Positions 7,730-14,385 of a stretch of 14,415 bases of DNA are shown piece by piece. How positions within the stretch are numbered: the first letter of the stretch is position 1; every line of letters starts with the position of its first letter. Both the position numbers and the translations under genes were made by a program. The notes under the pieces are model-generated. The model was not told the origin of the DNA and made no database searches. It saw only the letters and a list, made by a program, of their open reading frames with translations. This DNA comes from Burkholderia diffusa (GTDB lineage Bacteria; Pseudomonadota; Gammaproteobacteria; Burkholderiales; Burkholderiaceae): assembly GCF_902499115.1 (NCBI RefSeq), contig NZ_CABVPN010000054.1, positions 1 through 14,415 on the forward strand, written 5' to 3'.

Positions 7730-8422
7730 ATGAAACATGACGAAGCGGCCGCCGAAGCCACCGGCGACGACGAAACGAACACGCCCTTGCGGCGACGCAA
7801 GGCGCACATCCGCGAGTCCAACGAAGCGCATCTGCTGGCCTGTGCGGAAGCCGTGTTCGCGGAGCGCGGGCTCGACGGCGCGAGCACGGCGATGATCGCC
7901 GAACGTGCGGGCCTGCCGAAGGCGAACCTGCATTACTACTTCCCGACGAAGCTTGCGCTGTACCGTCGCGTGCTCGACGACCTGTTCGAGGACTGGCATC
8001 GCGCGGCAGGTTCGTTCGAGGCCGGCGACGATCCGGTGGAAGCGATCGGCGGCTACGTGCGCGCGAAGATGGATCTGTCGCGACGGCGCCCGCTCGGCTC
8101 GAAAGTGTGGGCCAACGAGATCATCCACGGTGCCGCGCACATGCAGGACATCCTGTCGGAACGCGTGAAGCCCTGGTTCGACACGCGCGTGAAGGTGATC
8201 GAGGGCTGGATCGCGCGCGGGCTGCTCGCGCCGATCGATGCACACGCGTTGATGTACCTTATCTGGGCGACGACGCAGCACTATGCGGATTTCGATGCGC
8301 AGATCCGCGCGCTGAGCGGCAAGCGTGCGTTCACGCAGAAGGCGTTCGCCGAGAAGACCGAGCAGGTCGTGCAGCTCGTGATTCGTGCGTGCGGTGCGGT
8401 GTCGCCGGAGGCGAACGCGTAA
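7730..8422 (+). CDS. RutR-like TetR-family transcriptional regulator
   Basis: A 230-aa DNA-binding regulator. The N-terminal helix-turn-helix (about 34-80) contains the recognition region MIAERAGLPKANLHYYFPTK (55-74). The C-terminal ligand domain strongly resembles E. coli RutR, the uracil/thymine sensor: LAPIDAHALMYLIWATTQHYADF (166-188) is nearly the same as the RutR block LAPID...IWASTQHYADF. It probably senses a pyrimidine and controls the divergent reductive pyrimidine operon through the 7533-7558 palindrome. The start ATG is preceded by GAGG about 7 nt upstream. A 30-residue acidic/basic N-terminal extension precedes the HTH. Known: in E. coli RutR governs the oxidative Rut pathway; here the neighbours are the reductive pathway. 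I leave the symbol blank because orthology is not proven. Confidence 0.93.
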   Translation: MKHDEAAAEATGDDETNTPLRRRKAHIRESNEAHLLACAEAVFAERGLDGASTAMIAERAGLPKANLHYYFPTKLALYRRVLDDLFEDWHRAAGSFEAGDDPVEAIGGYVRAKMDLSRRRPLGSKVWANEIIHGAAHMQDILSERVKPWFDTRVKVIEGWIARGLLAPIDAHALMYLIWATTQHYADFDAQIRALSGKRAFTQKAFAEKTEQVVQLVIRACGAVSPEANA

Positions 8423-8452
8423 CGCGATCGCGCACGCGCCGGAAAGCGAAAC

Positions 8453-8479
8453 GGGCGACGGGCACGATGCCCGCCGCCC
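8453..8479. terminator. Hairpin 1 between convergent genes
   Basis: GGGCGACGGGCA (8453-8464) pairs with TGCCCGCCGCCC (8468-8479) through a CGA loop, 12 pairs with one A-C mismatch. It starts 31 bp after the regulator stop codon. It has no T-run, so it would work as a terminator for the regulator transcript only with help, or as a 3'-end protector. Confidence 0.45.
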
Positions 8480-8483
8480 GCGT

Positions 8484-8511
8484 CGCGAGACGGCATGGGT
8501 GCCGTCTCGCG
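8484..8511. terminator. Hairpin 2, likely bidirectional transcription end
   Basis: CGCGAGACGGC (8484-8494) and GCCGTCTCGCG (8501-8511) form an 11-bp perfect stem with a 6-nt loop (ATGGGT). It lies between the convergent regulator and thiolase genes, 24 bp past the thiolase stop codon on the minus strand, and so probably insulates both transcripts. No T-tract is evident on either strand. Confidence 0.55.
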
Positions 8512-8534
8512 CGTGATACATCAATGCGTTCGCG

Positions 8535-9725
8535 TTACACGACCCGCTCGATCGCGATCGCCGTCGCCTCGCCGCCGCCGATGCACAGCGACGCGACGCC
8601 GCGCTTCAGGCCGTACGTTTCGAGCGCGGCCAGCAGCGTCACCATCACGCGTGCGCCCGATGCGCCGATCGGATGGCCGAGCGCACACGCGCCGCCATGC
8701 ACGTTGACCTTGTCGTGCGGCAGGTCGAGATCGCGCATCGCGGCCATCGCGACCACCGCGAAGGCTTCGTTGATCTCGAACAGGTCGACATCGCGCAGGT
8801 TCCAGCCGGTCTTCTCCGACAGCTTGCGGATCGCGCCGATCGGTGCCGTCGCGAACAGGCCCGGCTTGTTCGCGTAGGTCGAATGCCCGACGATCACTGC
8901 CTTCGGCGCGAGGCCGAGCCGATCCGCTTCCGAGCGACGCATCATCACGAGCGCGGCCGCGCCGTCGGAAATCGACGACGAATTGGCCGCCGTCACCGTG
9001 CCGCCTTCGCGGAATGCCGGCTTGAGCGTCGGAATCTTGTCGAGCTTCGCTTTGCCCGGTTGCTCGTCGATCGACACGACGGCTTCCGTCTTGCCGGCCT
9101 TCACGGTCACCGGCGCGATCTCCGACACGAAGCGTCCTTCTGCAATCGCACGCTGCGCGCGCGTCAGCGATGCGATCGCGAACGCATCCTGCTCCTCGCG
9201 CGTGAACTGATATGCCTGCGCGCAATCCTCCGCGAACGTGCCCATCAGCCGGCCCTTGTCGTACGCGTCCTCGAGCCCGTCGAGGAACATGTGATCGAGC
9301 ACCTGGCCATGCCCCATGCGCATCCCCGCGCGCGCCTTCGGCAGCAGATACGGCGCATTCGTCATGCTCTCCATCCCGCCCGCGACGGCCACGTCCGCCG
9401 ATCCGGCCAGCAGCAGGTCGTGCACGAACATTGCGGCCTTCATCCCGGAGCCGCACATCTTGTTGACCGTGGTCGCGCCCGCCGCCAGCGGCAAGCCCGC
9501 CTTCAGCGCGGCCTGCCGCGCCGGTGCCTGACCCTGGCCGGCCGGCAGCACGCAGCCGAACACGATTTCATCGATGCGCTCGGCGGGCACGTTCGCGCGT
9601 TCGAGCGCCGCACGAATCGCCGCCGCGCCAAGCTCGCTCGCGCTGGCCGCGGCCAGGTCGCCCTGAAAACCACCCATCGGCGTGCGCGCCGCGCCAACGA
9701 TTACGATCGGATCCTGTGTCGTCAT
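8535..9725 (-). CDS. Acetyl-CoA acetyltransferase (thiolase)
   Basis: A 396-aa thiolase of normal length. It catalyses CoA-dependent cleavage of 3-ketoacyl-CoA or condensation of acetyl-CoA. All active-site elements are present: nucleophile C91 in NKMCGSGMKA, the NEAFA loop (319-323), H351 in GGACALGHPIGASGARV and C381 in CIGGGEATA. The ATG has GGAGG 9 nt upstream. It begins 18 bp after the stop of the short-chain dehydrogenase gene, so it is the last gene of a three-gene operon with an acyl-CoA synthetase and a 3-hydroxyacyl-CoA dehydrogenase, which suggests catabolic thiolysis and not polyhydroxybutyrate synthesis. It resembles the FadAx type found beside a similar dehydrogenase in pseudomonads. 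Substrate chain length cannot be read from sequence. Confidence 0.93.
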   Translation of the reverse strand: MTTQDPIVIVGAARTPMGGFQGDLAAASASELGAAAIRAALERANVPAERIDEIVFGCVLPAGQGQAPARQAALKAGLPLAAGATTVNKMCGSGMKAAMFVHDLLLAGSADVAVAGGMESMTNAPYLLPKARAGMRMGHGQVLDHMFLDGLEDAYDKGRLMGTFAEDCAQAYQFTREEQDAFAIASLTRAQRAIAEGRFVSEIAPVTVKAGKTEAVVSIDEQPGKAKLDKIPTLKPAFREGGTVTAANSSSISDGAAALVMMRRSEADRLGLAPKAVIVGHSTYANKPGLFATAPIGAIRKLSEKTGWNLRDVDLFEINEAFAVVAMAAMRDLDLPHDKVNVHGGACALGHPIGASGARVMVTLLAALETYGLKRGVASLCIGGGEATAIAIERVV

Positions 9726-9743
9726 GATTGCATTCCTCCAGTG

Positions 9744-10511
9744 TCAGCGCGGTGCCATGCGCAGCGCGCCATCGAGACGGATGACTTCGCCGTTCAGCAT
9801 CGTATTCTCGGCGACGTGGCGCACCAGCGCCGCAAATTCTTCCGGGCGGCCGAGCCGCGGAGGGAACGGCACGCTCTTGCCGAGCGCGTCCTGCACGTCC
9901 TGCGGCATGCCGGCCATCATCGGCGTCGCGAAGATGCCCGGCGCGATCGTCACCACGCGAATGCCGAACCGCGCGAGTTCGCGCGCGATCGGCAGCGTCA
10001 TGCCCACCACGCCGCTCTTCGATGCCGCATACGCGGCCTGCCCGATCTGTCCGTCGAACGCCGCGACCGACGCGGTGTTGACGATCACGCCGCGTTCGCC
10101 TTCCGCGTCGGCGTCCTGCTTCGACATCGCTTCCGCAGCCAGCCGGATCATGTTGAACGTACCGACCAGGTTGATCGACACCGCACGCGCGAAACGGTCG
10201 AGCGAATGCGGGCCTTCGCGGCCGACGACCTTCTCGCCCGGCGCGACGCCCGCGCAGTTCACGAGCGCATCGATGCGGCCGAACGCGTCACGCGCAGCGG
10301 CAACGGCGGCCTGCCCGTCGGCTTCGCTCGTCACGTCGGTCTGCACGAAGCGTGCGGACGCACCTAGTTCGTGCGCGAGGCTCGCACCGCCGTCTTCATT
10401 GACGTCCAGCAGTACGGTCTTGCCGCCTTCGGCGACCACCATGCGCGCCACCGCTGCGCCGAGGCCCGAACCGGCACCCGTAATCAGAAAAACGCGATCC
10501 TTGATGTTCAT
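9744..10511 (-). CDS. 3-hydroxyacyl-CoA dehydrogenase, HSD10/FadB2x-type SDR
   Basis: A 255-aa short-chain dehydrogenase. It oxidises 3-hydroxyacyl-CoA to 3-ketoacyl-CoA with NAD+. The TGAGSGLG cofactor motif is at 11-18, D36 at the end of the second strand indicates NAD(H) preference, NCAG is at 85-88, N114 lies in NLVG, and the catalytic triad is S148, Y161 and K165. The stretches TASVAAFDGQIGQAAYAASK and VIRLDGALRM are close to those of mitochondrial HSD10 (type 2 3-hydroxyacyl-CoA dehydrogenase), so assignment within the SDR family is unusually specific. The frame is open upstream to 10979, but the ATG at 10511 starts the conserved domain; its RBS (GGA) is weak, perhaps because it is translationally coupled to the synthetase gene that ends 20 bp upstream. 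Confidence 0.92.
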   Translation of the reverse strand: MNIKDRVFLITGAGSGLGAAVARMVVAEGGKTVLLDVNEDGGASLAHELGASARFVQTDVTSEADGQAAVAAARDAFGRIDALVNCAGVAPGEKVVGREGPHSLDRFARAVSINLVGTFNMIRLAAEAMSKQDADAEGERGVIVNTASVAAFDGQIGQAAYAASKSGVVGMTLPIARELARFGIRVVTIAPGIFATPMMAGMPQDVQDALGKSVPFPPRLGRPEEFAALVRHVAENTMLNGEVIRLDGALRMAPR

Positions 10512-10531
10512 TCGCGGTCCAAAGTCAGTAT

Positions 10532-12205
10532 TCAGGATTGAGCGGCCTTCTCGGCTTCCAGCTTGCGCAGCATGAAGCGCTGGATCTTGCCGCTCGGGGT
10601 TTTCGGCAGCGCGTCGACGAAGTCGATCGCGCGAGGATAGGCGTGTGCCGACAGCCGCCGCTTCACGTGCTGGCTCAGTTCTTCGGCCAGCGCCGGTGTG
10701 CCGTCGAAATCTTTCGACAGCACGACGAACGCCTTGACGATCTCGGTGCGCTCCGGGTCCGGCACGCCGATCACCGCGGCCTCGCTGACGGCCGGATGCT
10801 CGATCAGCGCGCTTTCCACGTCGAACGGACCGATCCGGTAACCGGACGATGTGATCACGTCGTCCGCGCGGCCGATGAAGCTCACGGTGCCGTCCGGCTC
10901 GAGTTCGACGTTGTCGCCGGTGCGGTAATAGCCGCCCGCGATCGCCGGCGTGTCTTGCTTCCAGTAACCATCGAACCACAGCAGCGGCGAGCGCGCGATG
11001 TCGATCGCGAGGATGCCGGGCTCGCCGGGGCCGAGTTCGCGCCCGGCTTCGTCGAGCACCGCGACGCGATAGCCGGGCATCGCGAAACCCGCCGAGCCGG
11101 CATGGACGACGTGCGCGAGCCCGTGATGATTGTTCACGACCATCCCGAGTTCGGTCTGGCCGTAGTGGTCGTAGATCGGCGCGCCGAGCGCCGCGTGGAA
11201 CCAGCGCACGACTTCCGGATTCAGCGGTTCTCCCGCGCTGCTGACAACCCGCAGTTGCCCCTTCAGGCGCGCGGCCGCTTCGGTGCCGGCCGCCATCAGC
11301 ATCCGGAACGCGGTCGGCGAACCAGCGAGGCTCGTGATACCGAGCCGTTCGATCACGTCGTAGGTACTGTCGACCGTGAAAGCGCCCTCGTACAGCGTCG
11401 TTGCATGGCCGAGCAGCAGCGGGCCCGTGATCGCGTAATAGAGGCCGTATGCCCAGCCCGGATCGGCGATGTTCCAGAAGCGGTCACTGGCGCGCAGGTC
11501 CACCGCGTCGCGCATGTACGCGCCGAACGCGAGCAGCGCGCGCAACGGCACCGGCACGCCCTTCGGCAAACCCGTCGTGCCCGACGTCGACATCATCATG
11601 AACAGGTCGGTGCCGTTGCGCGGGACCGGTTCAAATACGTCGCACTGCGCGTCGAGTGCCGCGCGGAAATCGATGTCGCGCGCCGGCAGCACGTCGCCCG
11701 AATCGCGCACCGTCGCGACCTGCGGGCAATCGACGATCTCGTCGAGCTTCGCGCGATTCGCGATGTTGGTGACGACCAGCCGCGCATCGCTCATGCGCAA
11801 CCGGTGCTCGATCGCCTTCGGCCCAAACGCGGTGAAGAGCGGCTGATAGACGGCGCCCGCGCGCCACGTGCCGAGGATCGTCGCGACGAGTTCGGGCGTG
11901 CGCGGCAACAGGCCGGCAACCACGTCGCCCGGCTTCACGCCCTGCTCGACCAGCAGGTTTGCGACCCGCGCCGACAGCGCCTGCATCTGCGCGAACGTGA
12001 AGCTGCAGTGCCGGCCGGCGACGTCGATCCAGTCGAGTGCGATCGCATTCGCGTCCGCCGCCGCATGCCGGTCGCAGCATTCGACGCAGGCGTTCAGGCC
12101 CTGCTCCAGGTCGCCGTGCAGATATGCGGCGGCGGTCTCGATACGGAAGCCGGCCACGGCGTCGGCGTAAGCCGGCACCACCCGGGCGGTTGCTCCATCA
12201 CGCAT
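10532..12205 (-). CDS. ATP-dependent acyl-CoA synthetase (ANL superfamily, medium-chain-like)
   Basis: A 557-aa AMP-binding enzyme that activates a carboxylic acid to its CoA thioester via an acyl-adenylate. The P-loop STSGTTGLPKG is at 206-216, YGQTE at 348-352, YRTGD at 427-431, the hinge/A8 region GRADDVITSSGYRIGPFDVES at 445-465 and catalytic K540 in PKTPSGK. The GYRIGPFDVES form is typical of medium-chain and acetyl-CoA-synthetase-like members. The frame is open to 12280, but the ATG at 12205 (MRDGATAR) has AGGAG 7 nt upstream and is preferred. It is the first gene of a three-gene operon with dehydrogenase and thiolase, so it probably feeds their pathway. The acid substrate is unknown. 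Confidence 0.92.
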   Translation of the reverse strand: MRDGATARVVPAYADAVAGFRIETAAAYLHGDLEQGLNACVECCDRHAAADANAIALDWIDVAGRHCSFTFAQMQALSARVANLLVEQGVKPGDVVAGLLPRTPELVATILGTWRAGAVYQPLFTAFGPKAIEHRLRMSDARLVVTNIANRAKLDEIVDCPQVATVRDSGDVLPARDIDFRAALDAQCDVFEPVPRNGTDLFMMMSTSGTTGLPKGVPVPLRALLAFGAYMRDAVDLRASDRFWNIADPGWAYGLYYAITGPLLLGHATTLYEGAFTVDSTYDVIERLGITSLAGSPTAFRMLMAAGTEAAARLKGQLRVVSSAGEPLNPEVVRWFHAALGAPIYDHYGQTELGMVVNNHHGLAHVVHAGSAGFAMPGYRVAVLDEAGRELGPGEPGILAIDIARSPLLWFDGYWKQDTPAIAGGYYRTGDNVELEPDGTVSFIGRADDVITSSGYRIGPFDVESALIEHPAVSEAAVIGVPDPERTEIVKAFVVLSKDFDGTPALAEELSQHVKRRLSAHAYPRAIDFVDALPKTPSGKIQRFMLRKLEAEKAAQS

Positions 12206-12255
12206 GCGTGTCTCCTGTTCGTTATGTCCGCCGGCGAACCGGGGGTATATCGATG

Positions 12256-12284
12256 ATGGTAGACAGCCGTCACATTGCAATCAA
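12256..12284 (-). promoter_or_regulatory. Candidate promoter of the acyl-CoA operon
   Basis: On the minus strand, TTGATT (12284-12279) and TACCAT (12261-12256) are 17 bp apart, about 50 bp upstream of the synthetase ATG. The -10 is weak, as might be expected if an AraC-family activator is required. It overlaps the -35 of the plus-strand promoter candidate. Confidence 0.3.
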
Positions 12285-12304
12285 TGACAAACAGAATCTA
12301 GAAT
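12275..12304 (+). promoter_or_regulatory. Candidate promoter of the AraC-family regulator gene
   Basis: TTGCAA (12275-12280) and TAGAAT (12299-12304) are 18 bp apart on the plus strand, giving a start near 12311, ahead of the GGAGG at 12327-12331 and the ATG at 12342. A short inverted repeat, CATTG-CAAT-CAATG (12273-12286), covers the -35 and could be part of a binding site. Confidence 0.4.
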
Positions 12305-12341
12305 CGTGATCGCTTTTGCCATGTCTGGAGGACATGAAAAA

Positions 12342-13346
12342 ATGGGGCCGCAGATGATCTCGCCGGATTTCGTCGAGGACGCGCTCGAGAGCCTGCGCCG
12401 GCAGCGGATTCCGACCGAGCCCGTGCTGCGCGTTGCCGGCCTGCCGGCCACCGTGCGCGAGCCCGTCACGCCACAACAGTACGGTCGCCTGTGGCTGGCG
12501 ATCGCCAACGCGATCGACGACGAATTCTTCGGGCTCGCGGCCCGCCCGATGCGACGCGGCAGCTTCACGCTGCTGTGCCACGCCGTGCTGCACGCGGGCA
12601 CGCTCGAGAAGGCGCTGCGGCGTGCGCTGCAGTTCCTGCGCGTGGTGCTCGACGAACCGCGTGGCGAGCTCGTGGTCGCCGACGGCCAGGCGCAGATCGT
12701 CCTCACGCAGGCGGGCGCACCGTATTCGGCGTTCGCGTACCGGACGTTCTGGCTGATCCTGCTCGGCGTCGCCTGCTGGCTGATCGGCCGACGCATTCCG
12801 CTACAACGCATCGATTTCGCGTGCCCGAGCCCCGACCAGCGCAGCGACTACCACCAGTTCTTCGGCGTGCCCGTGCATTTTGACCGCCCGGACAGCCGGC
12901 TCGCGTTCAACGCCGCGTACCTCGCGCTGCCGACGATCCGCTCCGCGCAGGCGCTGAAACCCTTCCTGCGCGGCGCGCCCGGCAACCTGCTCGTGCGCTA
13001 TCGGCACGACACAGGCTGGGTGGCGAAAACGCGTGCGCATCTCAAGGCGCAACCGGCCGCCGAGTGGCCGGACTTCGACACACTGGCCGTGCGCCTCGGT
13101 ACGACGCCCGCGACGCTGCGGCGACGATTGCGCAGCGAGGGGCAGAGCTTCGCGTCGATCAAGGACGAGTTGCGCGGTGCGCTGGCCCAGTCGCTGCTGC
13201 GCGGGCACACGCTCAGCGTCGCGGAAATCGCGGCGGAACTCGGTTTTACGGAGCCCAGCGCGTTTCATCGCGCGTTCCGGAAATGGACCGGGACGAGCCC
13301 GGGCGCATTTCGGCGGGATGTCAATGCGGCGCAGGCGGAGCATTGA
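12342..13346 (+). CDS. AraC-family transcriptional regulator (arabinose-binding-domain-like N terminus)
   Basis: A 334-aa regulator. Residues about 20-205 match the long effector domain of the OruR/ArgR-like AraC subgroup rather than a cupin. The C-terminal domain has two helix-turn-helices, about 244-265 (FDTLAVRLGTTPATLRRRL) and 291-313 (LSVAEIAAELGFTEPSAFHRAF), with the AraC signature ending WTGTSPGAFR (315-324). The frame is open from a GTG at 12306 with an ATG at 12321; I prefer the ATG at 12342 because GGAGG (12327-12331) lies 10 nt upstream, though MISPDF at 12354 is possible. It is divergent from the acyl-CoA synthetase operon, separated by 136 bp, so it most likely activates that operon in response to its acid substrate or CoA ester. 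Confidence 0.9.
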   Translation: MGPQMISPDFVEDALESLRRQRIPTEPVLRVAGLPATVREPVTPQQYGRLWLAIANAIDDEFFGLAARPMRRGSFTLLCHAVLHAGTLEKALRRALQFLRVVLDEPRGELVVADGQAQIVLTQAGAPYSAFAYRTFWLILLGVACWLIGRRIPLQRIDFACPSPDQRSDYHQFFGVPVHFDRPDSRLAFNAAYLALPTIRSAQALKPFLRGAPGNLLVRYRHDTGWVAKTRAHLKAQPAAEWPDFDTLAVRLGTTPATLRRRLRSEGQSFASIKDELRGALAQSLLRGHTLSVAEIAAELGFTEPSAFHRAFRKWTGTSPGAFRRDVNAAQAEH

Positions 13347-13697
13347 ATTGCGGCGCGGGCGCGCGTCACACTCGGTGCGAGCGCGCAAAAGGGTAACGCT
13401 GACGTGCATGACCACTGTGAATTTCAGCAGCCGTGCGGTTGCTCAAGCTGTTGGCCTTCAAAGGAAGTTCTGGCAGAACCGTTCTCTTTTGCTTCAAGAG
13501 GCGATTCCTGCGCATTCGACGGCCACGCAATCGATTCGGCTGCGAGCACGTGATCACTCTGCAGTTTGTTGTCGCTCAATCGCCTCCGGCTGCGCCAACG
13601 ACACGACGCAGCATCGACCACGCCGCATGCCGGCCCCAAGTTGCGCGTTGCGCTGCCCGACCACATACTGACCGGCCATGCGAACGAGGCGGCGTTG
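13347..13697. other. Lower-GC stretch without a recognisable gene
   Basis: About 350 bp after the AraC gene. From about 13420 to 13570 the G+C is visibly lower than the surroundings. Open frames cross it on both strands, but none has a recognisable domain or a convincing start with RBS. A 6-bp GCGCGC inverted repeat (13359-13364 and 13381-13386) is too weak to call a terminator. It could be decayed coding DNA. Confidence 0.5.
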
Positions 13698-14030
13698 ATG
13701 GTGACTGTCGATCAGGGTGCCGCTTCAGTGCTGGGTGTCGTGGGATCTGCCGCGTCCTTGCTGGCAGCCATTCCGTACGCGCGCGCAATCTACCGGCGCA
13801 GCGTTCGGCCGCACCTGTTCACGTGGCTCATCTGGTCGGTCGTCACGGCGATCGCGGCCGCCGGCCAGTTGGTTGCGGGTGCCGGACCGTCCGCATGGTG
13901 CATGGCGGCGATCGCACTCATCTGCTTTCTGACTTTCGTCGCATGCCTGTTTCTCGAGATCTCAGCGGAGGCAATAGGAAGATCGATCGACTACGTCGCC
14001 GAAGCCGAAGCGATGGTGATCGGGTTCTGA
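13698..14030 (+). pseudogene. Front part of a small multi-pass membrane protein, probably truncated
   Basis: A 110-aa frame from the ATG at 13698, with GAGG about 9 nt upstream; the frame is open back to 13566. Three hydrophobic segments are visible at about 8-31, 39-62 and 66-87. The motif IPYARAIYRRSVRPHLFTWLIW (25-46, with IPY, RPH and FTWLIW as its key parts) recalls a family of uncharacterised inner-membrane proteins of about 200 residues that normally continue with several more helices. Here the hydrophobic part stops after three helices and the last 12 or so residues (YVAEAEAMVIGF) look like part of a GNAT enzyme continuing downstream. It is therefore probably a deletion-created remnant, although a short functional protein cannot be excluded. 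No function can be assigned. Confidence 0.5.
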
Positions 14031-14291
14031 ATCCGGCCGTCGACGGATTCGGATCTCCCGACGCCCGGTGAGCTATTCGTCCACCCGGAGCATATGGGGC
14101 AGGGCGTTGCCCGCGCGCTACGGAAGGAGATCCGGACGGAAGCGGCCAGGAGAGGGGCCGAAGCTTTGTGATCGAGGCGGATCACAATGCCGTGCCGTTC
14201 TATCTGACGCCCGGGGTCGAAAAAGTCGGTGAATAAAGAGTCGTGCGTGCTGCCGGGCAGAACCTTTCCGATCCTGCGGATCGTGATCTGA
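13992..14291 (+). pseudogene. Broken GNAT-family N-acetyltransferase remnant
   Basis: Translating across three interruptions restores the C-terminal two-thirds of a GNAT fold. YVAEAEAMVIGF (13992-14027) is followed by TGA (14028-14030). The same frame continues with GELFVHPEHMGQGVARALRK (14070-14129), which carries the acetyl-CoA-binding R/Q-x-x-G-x-G/A-like turn. The frame then shifts near 14166-14168 to VIEADHNAVPFYLTPGVEKV (14168-14227), typical of the last strands and helix. A TAA follows (14234-14236), and the frame shifts back to VLPGRTFPILRIVI (14247-14288), ending at TGA (14289-14291), a usual GNAT C terminus. The N-terminal part is absent, replaced in frame by the membrane-protein fragment. 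Function is lost. Confidence 0.6.
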
Positions 14292-14343
14292 TCGATCGGC
14301 AATCCGGACACCTCCCTGCACTCGTGCTTTTCGCTGCTCAAAT

Positions 14344-14376
14344 GCAAAAACCCCCGCCTTTTGGGCGGGGGTTCTT
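14344..14376 (-). terminator. Intrinsic terminator of the rRNA operon
   Basis: Read on the minus strand, an 8-bp stem, CCCCCGCC (14371-14364) and GGCGGGGG (14358-14351), with a 5-nt loop, is followed directly by TTTTT (14350-14346). This is a classic rho-independent terminator just 14 bp past the 5S rRNA 3' end. It is the strongest terminator in the window. Confidence 0.92.
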
Positions 14377-14385
14377 GGCTTAGGG

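Noticed and set aside
10512..10979. N-terminal extension of the short-chain dehydrogenase
   Set aside because: It overlaps the certain acyl-CoA synthetase gene in another frame and is Arg-rich; the Rossmann domain begins at the ATG at 10511.
13359..13386. GCGCGC inverted repeat after the AraC gene as a terminator
   Set aside because: Only six paired bases, with a mismatched interior and no T-run on the plus strand.
13433..13671. Possible small genes in the lower-GC stretch, on either strand
   Set aside because: No recognisable domain, no convincing RBS-start pair, and several equally good overlapping frames.
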